Origin: RFSX01 sp964567435
GTDB taxonomy: Bacteria; Bacteroidota; Bacteroidia; Chitinophagales; Saprospiraceae
Assembly (NCBI GenBank): GCA_964567435.1
Contig: CAZMMQ010000124.1
Span: 1 to 6,043, forward strand
Reading direction: 5' to 3'
DNA: 6,043 bases
Below the pieces are notes generated by a model that saw only the letters and a list, made by a program, of their open reading frames with translations, did no database searches and was not told the DNA's origin. Both the position numbers and the translations under genes were made by a program. Below, piece by piece: positions 1 through 6,043 of this stretch; position 1 is the stretch's first letter; the number at the start of each line of letters is the position of its first letter.

Positions 1-1259
1 TACATATCCTCTTCCTCCTTCAACTTGAAAACCCTCACCTTCTCGATCTTGGTCTCATCCACCTCCTCTATCTTAAAGCAATATTGACCAAGGGTTACTT
101 GCTCGCCTAGATTGGGGATGTCTTCGGAAGTCATGACGATATAGCCTGACAGGGTCTGGTACTCCCCTTCTGGAATACTAAGCTCTGGAAATTTTTCATT
201 GATATGGTCGACTTCTAATCTACCTGAGAAAAGATACTCGCCATCCTGAATCTTAAGCATAACAGAATCATCTTCATCATGCTCATCTTCTATCTCTCCA
301 AAAATCTCTTCCAATATATCTTCCAATGTAATAATACCTGCTGTGCCGCCAAACTCATCCACGACACAAGCGATGGAAGTCCCATCTTTGATAAACTGTG
401 ACATGAGGTCTTTGAGATTCATCACCTGAGGCACGAAGATGATATCCATAAATGCCCCCATCAAGGTCTTAGGATTATCTAGCAGTTGCTGATGATGGAT
501 ATAACCTTCTATATTATCCACATCTCCATCCGCCACAATGATTCTGGATAGCTTAGATTCTCTAAACAGATCTATCAATTCTTGCATGGAGGCCTTCTTG
601 TCTATCCAGACTATTTCAGTCCGTGGGACCATACAATGGGCCGCATTATTATGACCAAAAGTCAAGGCGTTTGTGAGAATCTCTTTATCTATATCATCTT
701 GGTCATCACTAAGGGTATCTGTGATGTAGTGTTGGAGATCTACCCTATTAAGCACATCATCTGCACTTTCATCTGGCACATCGACTATTCTTTTCAAAAT
801 GAAATTGGACAAGCCAGTCATGAAGAAGGTAGGGATAGCGAGCAGCCACTTAAAAAACAATAGTGGATAAGCCAATACATATAACATTCTATTAGCCCAT
901 AGGCTAAAGATTGTCTTGGGTAGAAATTCACCAAACACCAATACCACAAGTGTAATGATCATCGTAATAATCAATAATGATAATACCGAGTCTCCACCAA
1001 ATATTGGCTCTATATGGGGCTTAAGTACCAAAGACATGAGACTGGTAAAAGCTACTAAGGCAATATTATTACCCACTAGCATGGTACCCAGAAAGGCCTT
1101 CGGCTTCTCATAGAATCTAGATATGATATTACCTCTTCTAGAATTCTGTTCTTTCTTAACAGCGATACCTAACTTATTGGCGGATACAAAGGCAATCTCA
1201 GAGCCTGAGAAAAAGGCTGAGAGTACTAAGAATATAAAGATGATTGCTAGTAGAGCCAT
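1..1259 (-). CDS. CNNM/CorC-family divalent-cation transport protein with CBS pair (3' end at window edge)
   Basis: This is an inner-membrane protein of the CNNM (DUF21)–CBS–CorC_HlyC family, often annotated 'hemolysin family protein'; characterised relatives move or sense Mg2+/Co2+. Translation from ATG at 1259-1257 gives 419 residues. The CNNM membrane domain covers about residues 1-150: hydrophobic helices lie near 3-18, 57-80 and 92-112, with a further hydrophobic stretch at 125-150. Family motifs are visible: SGSEIAF (18-24), GNNIA (63-67) and FGEFLPKT (109-116). The CBS pair spans about 208-325, opening with MVPRTEIV (210-217) and closing with DEFGGTAGIITLEDILEEIFGEI (301-323). CorC_HlyC follows at about 332-412, with SGRLEVD (345-351) and a closing KVRVF. 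The last two window bases read TA in frame, so the stop codon is probably TAA or TAG with its final base outside. GldE, a gliding-motility paralog with similar domains, is a less likely alternative, as no gldD is visible. Family is certain; substrate is not. Confidence 0.93.
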   Translation of the reverse strand, partial: MALLAIIFIFLVLSAFFSGSEIAFVSANKLGIAVKKEQNSRRGNIISRFYEKPKAFLGTMLVGNNIALVAFTSLMSLVLKPHIEPIFGGDSVLSLLIITMIITLVVLVFGEFLPKTIFSLWANRMLYVLAYPLLFFKWLLAIPTFFMTGLSNFILKRIVDVPDESADDVLNRVDLQHYITDTLSDDQDDIDKEILTNALTFGHNNAAHCMVPRTEIVWIDKKASMQELIDLFRESKLSRIIVADGDVDNIEGYIHHQQLLDNPKTLMGAFMDIIFVPQVMNLKDLMSQFIKDGTSIACVVDEFGGTAGIITLEDILEEIFGEIEDEHDEDDSVMLKIQDGEYLFSGRLEVDHINEKFPELSIPEGEYQTLSGYIVMTSEDIPNLGEQVTLGQYCFKIEEVDETKIEKVRVFKLKEEEDM

Positions 1260-1276
1260 TTAATTAAATATACAAA

Positions 1277-1284
1277 CAAAAATA
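1277..1284 (-). promoter_or_regulatory. Possible Bacteroidota -7 promoter element for the CorC-type gene
   Basis: Read on the minus strand these bases are TATTTTTG, an exact match to the Bacteroidota -7 consensus TAnnTTTG. The element lies 17 bases before the ATG at 1259, which would leave a leader of roughly a dozen bases. No TTG (-33 element) sits at the usual spacing of about 19 bases; the nearest ones are 10 and 31 bases upstream. The region is A/T-rich, so a chance match is possible. Confidence 0.35.
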
Positions 1285-1426
1285 ATGCTTCATTCAATCA
1301 TTTGAGATTTTAAGACAAAAAGTTAATTCTAAAATTACATATATCATTCATGACAATTTGGTCTCTTTATGCTCTCCAAAAGAAGAATCTCAATTCTACA
1401 ATCAGTAGGTTTATAAAAATCATTGT

Positions 1427-2761
1427 ATGCAACGCATTTTAATTTCTTTGGCATTTTCATGCATTCTCCTTTCTTCTAATGGACAATCGTTTCAAATCAC
1501 AGAAGAGATATCTATCGAAACCAATTCAGAAATTCAAAATTTTTCGATTCTAGAATCATTCGATGGGTTTACTTATTTAGTTGGGTTTGAAGAAAAAAAT
1601 GACACCGCTTTTTTTACCACTCTAAAGATTAATAACAATTTTGAAATTGTAGATCAATTCAGAATCAACACAAGATATCACAATGGAGGTAGTCCCTTTG
1701 AGATACCAACTTCTTCTATCCAATTAATGGATGGTTCTCACATAATCACCTTTGCGTCAATGATTATGAAATTGAATAGTGATCTTGAACAAGTATGGAT
1801 TTCAGGTACTGATGATGGGTTGATTTATAATGTTATCGAGGACACAAATGGATTTATAGCCATTGGCGATATATCAGGTACGCCAAGTTTATTTAGATTT
1901 GGAAATGATGGAATATTGTTAGAAACAGTTAACTATTCTGACTATGATACTAGCCAGCCGACAAGTGCCATTCGTATCGCAAATGGACATATCGTTATTG
2001 GATTTGAACACTTTACTGAATTTATCTTGCTAACTATAGGAACCGATTCCGAAATAATAAAAGTAACTAGTGTTCCGAAAAAAATTGGGTCAAGCTTTTT
2101 TAGTAACATGCAATTAACCAACAGTCCAGATGGTGGTATACTCATGGGTACAAATCTCGGTTCTATAGAACTAATAAAACTGGATGCTGGCATAGACATA
2201 CAATGGACAAAAAGGTATGGAAGCAGGTTTACAGATTTCATGGTAAAAGCTGTATATCAAGGTGATAATCTCTATGTAATAGGTCATGGGGGTCAACAGC
2301 ATGGTTCGGCTGCGGCATCTGATTACTACCTCAGCCAACTGGACTTTGATGGTAATGTTATAAGTGAACAATTCTTTACCTCCAACAATATGAACAACTT
2401 AGCGAGAGGTCTGACCTTCAATCAAGAGTGCTTAATCAGCTTATGGGGCGCAACTGCTACCAGTAATTTTTCCCCAACAATACTCTGCTTAGATTTAGTC
2501 AGTGATGTCGAAGAAAATATAGTTATAGGTAATCCAACTATTTTTCCTAACCCCACTTCATCTCGCTTACAATTTTCAAGTCCAACTCTGAATAATTTAA
2601 CAGTTGAGATATTGACTTCTACTGGTATAAAAGCAGGAACAGAAATAATTAAAAATTCAGAAATAGACCTGACCAATTATCCAGAAGGCATTTACTTTTT
2701 GAGTATCAAAAATCACAACAACGGTTCTAATCTTTCATACAAGGTTATTGTAAGACCTTAG
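1427..2761 (+). CDS. Secreted T9SS type A sorting-domain protein, probable beta-propeller, function unknown
   Basis: This 444-residue protein is predicted to be exported and then secreted or surface-anchored by the type IX system. An N-terminal signal peptide is clear: a basic start (MQR), a hydrophobic core (residues 4-16) and a likely cleavage in SSNG|QS after residue 19. The C-terminal 75 or so residues form a type A T9SS sorting domain, with FPNPT at 373-377, the L-V-I-T-G strand pattern at 391-400, the DLTNYPEGIYFLSI segment at 414-427 and a final YKVIVRP. Residues 40-358 are rich in short beta-strand patterns of the type 'DGxxxIxG...xxLxxLDxxGxxxxxxxF' (for example 102-125, 234-264 and 279-316), which suggests a multi-blade beta-propeller as in many Bacteroidota exoproteins. 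This is inferred from pattern only. No catalytic motif is seen, so it may be a binding or scaffold protein. The DNA is more A/T-rich than the downstream rlmN. ATG 1427 is chosen because it places the signal peptide at the N-terminus. Confidence 0.9.
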   Translation: MQRILISLAFSCILLSSNGQSFQITEEISIETNSEIQNFSILESFDGFTYLVGFEEKNDTAFFTTLKINNNFEIVDQFRINTRYHNGGSPFEIPTSSIQLMDGSHIITFASMIMKLNSDLEQVWISGTDDGLIYNVIEDTNGFIAIGDISGTPSLFRFGNDGILLETVNYSDYDTSQPTSAIRIANGHIVIGFEHFTEFILLTIGTDSEIIKVTSVPKKIGSSFFSNMQLTNSPDGGILMGTNLGSIELIKLDAGIDIQWTKRYGSRFTDFMVKAVYQGDNLYVIGHGGQQHGSAAASDYYLSQLDFDGNVISEQFFTSNNMNNLARGLTFNQECLISLWGATATSNFSPTILCLDLVSDVEENIVIGNPTIFPNPTSSRLQFSSPTLNNLTVEILTSTGIKAGTEIIKNSEIDLTNYPEGIYFLSIKNHNNGSNLSYKVIVRP

Positions 2762-2794
2762 AAGTCTTCTTGATATTTTGACCTTAGGTAGGTT

Positions 2795-2812
2795 GGAGAT
2801 TGATTTTTCTCC
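2795..2812. other. Small inverted repeat in the rlmN leader
   Basis: GGAGA (2795-2799) and TCTCC (2808-2812) are perfect inverted copies separated by 8 bases, giving a 5-bp stem that ends 15 bases before the rlmN GTG start. The T-run lies in the loop rather than after the stem, so it does not look like an intrinsic terminator of the upstream gene. It could be a weak mRNA leader hairpin affecting rlmN translation, or chance. Confidence 0.2.
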
Positions 2813-2827
2813 TAGCTTTGACCCATC

Positions 2828-3874
2828 GTGGAAACCATCAAAACAGATATCAGAGCTCATGACCCTAATGACCTCAAGCAGCTGCTTATAGACAAAGGGT
2901 GGCCACGATTCAGGTATAAGCAGGTAGAAGAATGGATATGGCATAAGAAAAAGACAGATTTTGATGCCATGACCAATATTCCTGCAGACCTTCGTACTTA
3001 CCTGAAAGACAACTTTGTATTCCATCCTGTTTTGATAGACAAGGTCCAGAACAGTAATGATGGCACCATTAAGAGTCGTATGAGACTCCATGATGATCAT
3101 CTGATAGAGTCTGTCCTGATACCTGTACCAAAAGATAATCGCTACACTGTCTGTGTTTCTTCTCAGGTAGGCTGTAGTCTCACTTGTAGCTTTTGTGCCA
3201 CTGGAAAGATGAAACGAATGCGGAATCTGACCGCAGCAGAGATTTATGACCAAGTGGTATTGGTTAATAACCAAGCCCTAGAACATTTCGACCACCCACT
3301 CACCAATATCGTCTATATGGGTATGGGCGAACCCCTGCTCAATTATAAGAATGTCCTCAGAAGCGTGGAACTCATTAGCTCTCCTAAGGGCCTAGGCATG
3401 TCTCCTAAGCGTATCACAGTCAGTACTGTAGGCATTGCTAAGATGATTAAGAAGTTGGCAGATGATGGGGTAAAATTCAATCTGGCGCTCTCCCTACATG
3501 CTGCTGATGATGAGAAGCGGAGCAGCATAATGCCGATTAATGATCAGAACGGTTTAGCCACTCTAATGGAGGCCTTAATCTACTTTCATAAGAATACGAA
3601 TAACCGAATCAGTTACGAGTATATCGCCTTCAATGGGTTTAATGATGGTAAAGTAGACGCCAAAAACCTAAGTTTATTATGCAGTGAATTCCCAGTTAGG
3701 GTTAATATCATAGAGTACAACCCTATAAATGGCGTGAATTTTGAGAAATCATCAGTAGACAGGCTGGATAGGTTTGCTCAATACTTGACGGATAAGGGTG
3801 TCAGAGTCACTGTTAGAAAGAGTCGGGGTAAGGATATCGATGCAGCTTGTGGACAGCTAGCCAATAAAGGCTAG
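2828..3874 (+). CDS. rlmN: Dual-specificity 23S rRNA/tRNA adenine-C2 methyltransferase RlmN
   Basis: RlmN is a cytoplasmic radical-SAM enzyme that methylates C2 of A2503 in 23S rRNA, in the peptidyl-transferase region, and of A37 in some tRNAs. The 348-residue product has the usual family length and order: an N-terminal helical RNA-binding domain (about 5-65, with FRYKQVEEWIW at 28-38) and then the radical-SAM barrel. The 4Fe-4S motif CX3CX2C is C116, C120 and C123. GMGEP (165-169) is the SAM-binding motif. The two mechanistic cysteines are present: C109 matches E. coli C118 by its 7-residue spacing to the cluster, and C341, in the terminal ACGQL, matches the methyl-carrying C355. E94 in IESVLIP matches E. 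coli E105. The start is GTG at 2828: an in-frame TGA lies at 2819-2821, and the first internal Met (residue 48) would delete most of the N-terminal domain. It begins 66 bases after the upstream gene and ends 32 bases before the next. Cfr, the C8-methylating resistance paralog, is less likely given the RlmN-type motifs and ordinary context. Confidence 0.97.
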   Translation: METIKTDIRAHDPNDLKQLLIDKGWPRFRYKQVEEWIWHKKKTDFDAMTNIPADLRTYLKDNFVFHPVLIDKVQNSNDGTIKSRMRLHDDHLIESVLIPVPKDNRYTVCVSSQVGCSLTCSFCATGKMKRMRNLTAAEIYDQVVLVNNQALEHFDHPLTNIVYMGMGEPLLNYKNVLRSVELISSPKGLGMSPKRITVSTVGIAKMIKKLADDGVKFNLALSLHAADDEKRSSIMPINDQNGLATLMEALIYFHKNTNNRISYEYIAFNGFNDGKVDAKNLSLLCSEFPVRVNIIEYNPINGVNFEKSSVDRLDRFAQYLTDKGVRVTVRKSRGKDIDAACGQLANKG

Positions 3875-3906
3875 TCTGTACAATCGATATTTTAAAACCC
3901 AACCCA

Positions 3907-6043
3907 ATGGCTGATATTTTCAGGTTTGTTGCATATTTTATAGTGTTGAGCTATTCAGGCTCTTCAATGGCCCAATCACAATTGATTGGAACCCCTATAA
4001 CTACAAAGTCATCTTACGAATCCAAACTAGAAAAGATTCTAAAATCTTATGAAATCTATCAGATGGATATCAACAGAGATGAACTTTCTCAAAACTTAAA
4101 AGGTCAACTAAAACTTCGGCTTGGGAAAAGAAACTTAATACTCTCAACGTATACTGACAACTTACTGGTCAGTTATAAGAGTGAAGTATCAATGCCATTA
4201 TTTTTAGGTGGAAGTGTATCACAAGGTGGGCAGGTTAGTCTAACAATCAATGACAATTTTATCTATGGATTTGTGCATGTTGGAGGTGAGCAATTATTTA
4301 TAGAACCATTATGGTATCTTATTAAGGATGCACCTAGAGATCAATATATAGTATATAATGTGTCTCAAGTCATTGAAAATAAAGAACATGTATGCGGCGT
4401 AACTGAATCTGATAAAAAAGTTGAGGAATACGCTAGTCTTAGATCCATAACTGAATGTAAACTTATGGAGATGGCCATTGCCAATACAGATGATATGATC
4501 ACAAAGTATGGTAATGCAACAGGAGCAACTAACCACAATCTAGGTGTACTTAATAATGTACAAACCCATTATAGATCAGAATTTGATAAGAATTTCGAAT
4601 TCGATGTGATTGCACATTATTTACCAACTAGTTCAGCACAAAATCCTCTAGAGCCTAATACTTCAAGCACTGATGCAGGGGTTTTACTTTCTAGATTTAG
4701 AGATTGGGCTCAAGGTCCGGGTTTTGAAGGTGGAGGTGATACAGGAGGAAGCACTGGAGGATTTGGTATAGATTATCATATTGCTTCTTTGTGGACTGAC
4801 AGAAATATACAATTCAATGGCAACGGAGGTGTTGTAGGTCTGGCGTATACGCCAGGTTGGCATAATCTCTTAGAAGATTATACTTCATCAGCTCCGACCA
4901 TAGCAGCTATGGTAACTCATGAGATAGGCCATAACTTTAGCGCCAATCATGATGCCAGTGGTTCTAATTACATAATGGCACCATCTGTAACTGTTACGGG
5001 TAATTGGTCTTCAGTCTCTCGTACGGATATCAACAACAGATTGAATAGTCAGTCCTACTTAGATAATTGCTCCACTGCAGGTGCGCCAGTCGCTAACTTT
5101 TTTCAAGAGTCCGTTGCCGTATGCTCAGGTAGTACTATTGTCTTCGAAGATCAATCCCAATATGGGGCAACAAGAACATGGGAGTTCTTTGGAGGATCTC
5201 CTGCAACCTCAACTGACGAGAAGCCAACAGTAACCTATAATACACCAGGGTTATATGCAGTAAAATTAACGTCAACCAATGCGGCTGGATCAGATACATT
5301 TTTTGGTTATGTGGACATAGAATCTACACCTACAAATCCTTGTTCTCCGTCAGGTGGCAATGGAGGTAATGCAGGCATCAATCTGGTCTCCCTCAGTAAC
5401 TTAAATAATAGTACTACTACAACAGGATTATATGAAGATTTCGCCTGCGATTATGTGGCTTCTGTAGAAACGGATACTGACTATGATTTGATAGTAGGTG
5501 TTGAAAATGTATCTAGGTTGAGATATTTTGTGGATTACAATAATGATGGAGATTTCAATGATACTGACGAAGCTTCTAACATGTTTTCCTTTTCTGGAAA
5601 TGGAAATTTAGGTTTGACATTTTCCACCCCATCTTCACCTATAGAACAAACTATTCTAAGGATGAGAGTTATTGTATCCTCAGCCAATATCGGTGCAGAT
5701 GGATGCGACTCTCCCAGCACAGGTCAGGTTGAAGATTATGGACTATACTTTCCTATAGCTCAAGTGTTAGGATGTACGGACCCTACTGCAAGTAATTATG
5801 ATCCAAATGCTACTATAGATGATGGCTCTTGTGTTACTGGTAGCTCTATGACCTGGTACAGAGATCTAGATGGAGATTCATACGGAGATCCAAACAATAC
5901 CACAATGGCAACCACTCAGCCTTCTGGTTATGTCAGTGACAACTCAGATTGTGATGACAACGACGCCAATGCCTTTCCAGGCAATACGGAAATCTGTGAC
6001 GGCATAGATAATGACTGTGATGGACAGATAGACGAAAACGTAA
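3907..6043 (+). CDS. Secreted reprolysin-like (M12B-type) zinc metalloprotease with PKD, GEVED and MopE-like modules (3' end outside window)
   Basis: The frame stays open from ATG 3907 to the window end (712 residues). A signal peptide fills residues 1-22, with likely cleavage SSMA|QS. Residues 24-175 resemble an M12B propeptide: a beta-rich segment containing LFIEPL (130-135) followed by HVCGV (161-165), which looks like the ADAM cysteine switch. The catalytic domain runs about 183-390. It carries the metzincin zinc motif HEIGHNFSANHD (338-349; ligands H338, H342, H348; catalytic E339) and a Met-turn at IMAP (M357). A Gly-rich loop (270-287) lies inside it. Downstream come a PKD domain (about 394-473), a GEVED domain (about 490-615, ending in GQVEDYGLYF), a GCTDPTASNYDPNATIDDGSC module (622-642) and a MopE-like Asp/Cys-rich metal-binding repeat (about 650-711, with DCDDND and CDGIDNDCDG). 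The rest, probably more repeats and a T9SS sorting domain, lies beyond the window. It likely degrades extracellular protein; the substrate is unknown. It starts 32 bases after rlmN, and read-through is possible. Confidence 0.93.
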   Translation, partial: MADIFRFVAYFIVLSYSGSSMAQSQLIGTPITTKSSYESKLEKILKSYEIYQMDINRDELSQNLKGQLKLRLGKRNLILSTYTDNLLVSYKSEVSMPLFLGGSVSQGGQVSLTINDNFIYGFVHVGGEQLFIEPLWYLIKDAPRDQYIVYNVSQVIENKEHVCGVTESDKKVEEYASLRSITECKLMEMAIANTDDMITKYGNATGATNHNLGVLNNVQTHYRSEFDKNFEFDVIAHYLPTSSAQNPLEPNTSSTDAGVLLSRFRDWAQGPGFEGGGDTGGSTGGFGIDYHIASLWTDRNIQFNGNGGVVGLAYTPGWHNLLEDYTSSAPTIAAMVTHEIGHNFSANHDASGSNYIMAPSVTVTGNWSSVSRTDINNRLNSQSYLDNCSTAGAPVANFFQESVAVCSGSTIVFEDQSQYGATRTWEFFGGSPATSTDEKPTVTYNTPGLYAVKLTSTNAAGSDTFFGYVDIESTPTNPCSPSGGNGGNAGINLVSLSNLNNSTTTTGLYEDFACDYVASVETDTDYDLIVGVENVSRLRYFVDYNNDGDFNDTDEASNMFSFSGNGNLGLTFSTPSSPIEQTILRMRVIVSSANIGADGCDSPSTGQVEDYGLYFPIAQVLGCTDPTASNYDPNATIDDGSCVTGSSMTWYRDLDGDSYGDPNNTTMATTQPSGYVSDNSDCDDNDANAFPGNTEICDGIDNDCDGQIDENV

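Noticed and set aside
582..1113. Two plus-strand open frames (582-863 and 916-1113)
   Set aside because: Both lie opposite the CorC-type gene, whose family motifs are continuous across this stretch; their translations look like no protein family.
1406..1413. TAGGTTTA as a -7 promoter element for the gene at 1427
   Set aside because: It misses the final G of TAnnTTTG and has no TTG at the right spacing; in A/T-rich DNA this is not enough to call.
1260..1426. Small RNA, terminator or extra small gene in the divergent intergenic region
   Set aside because: Only loose A/T-rich inverted matches (such as ATTTTA at 1307 and TAAAAT at 1330) are present, with no G/C-rich stem followed by a T-run and no coding frame of useful length.
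1427..1465. Lipoprotein signal at C12 of the T9SS cargo protein
   Set aside because: The residues before C12 are A-F-S, which do not make a lipobox, and a standard cleavage site (SNG|QS) plus a T9SS sorting domain explain the N-terminus better.
2774..2780. TATTTTG as an rlmN promoter element
   Set aside because: It is one base short of the TAnnTTTG spacing and has no supporting -33 element.
2735..3274. A 179-codon minus-strand open frame antisense to rlmN
   Set aside because: It lies opposite the conserved N-terminal and radical-SAM part of rlmN and overlaps the end of the upstream gene; its translation shows no recognisable motif. It is a shadow frame.
6041..6043. TAA at the window end as the stop of the metalloprotease
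   Set aside because: It is out of frame: the gene's codons there are GTA (6040-6042), then A at 6043, so the frame remains open.
1..6043. CRISPR array, insertion sequence, tRNA, toxin–antitoxin or anti-phage system
   Set aside because: No spaced direct repeats, transposase motifs, terminal inverted repeats, cloverleaf-like RNA or defence-protein motifs were found; the four genes account for nearly all of the window.

Overview
The window looks like a chromosomal segment of a Bacteroidota bacterium. The evidence is a C-terminal type IX secretion (T9SS) type A sorting domain, a PKD–GEVED–MopE-style modular exoprotein, A/T-rich DNA, no clear Shine-Dalgarno sequences before the starts, and a TAnnTTTG-type promoter element. 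The mix of GEVED, the 'GCTDPxAxNYxPxAxxDDGSC' module and MopE-like metal-binding repeats is most familiar from marine or Saprospiria-like lineages, but the lineage below phylum is a guess.

Layout. Positions 1-1259 (minus strand) hold nearly all of a CNNM/CorC-family membrane protein with a CBS pair and a CorC_HlyC domain; its 3' end runs to the window edge. Positions 1260-1426 are a short divergent intergenic region with one plausible promoter element facing the CorC gene. Three plus-strand genes follow. 1427-2761 is a secreted T9SS cargo protein of unknown function, probably a beta-propeller. 2828-3874 is rlmN, the radical-SAM adenine C2-methyltransferase of 23S rRNA and tRNA, starting at GTG. 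3907-6043 is the first 712 residues of a large secreted reprolysin-like (M12B-type) metalloprotease that continues past the window. No gap between genes exceeds 167 bases.

How the genes relate. The three plus-strand genes are tightly packed (66- and 32-base gaps) with no evident terminator, so co-transcription is possible, but they share no pathway: a housekeeping RNA-modification gene sits between two exported proteins. The CorC-type protein is a separate divergent unit, probably for divalent cation homeostasis.

I see no CRISPR array, transposon, tRNA, phage gene or recognisable defence system. The most interesting item is the metalloprotease: its N-terminal region resembles an eukaryotic ADAM/ADAMTS-type propeptide, including a 'CGV' cysteine-switch-like motif, which would make it an autoinhibited zymogen.
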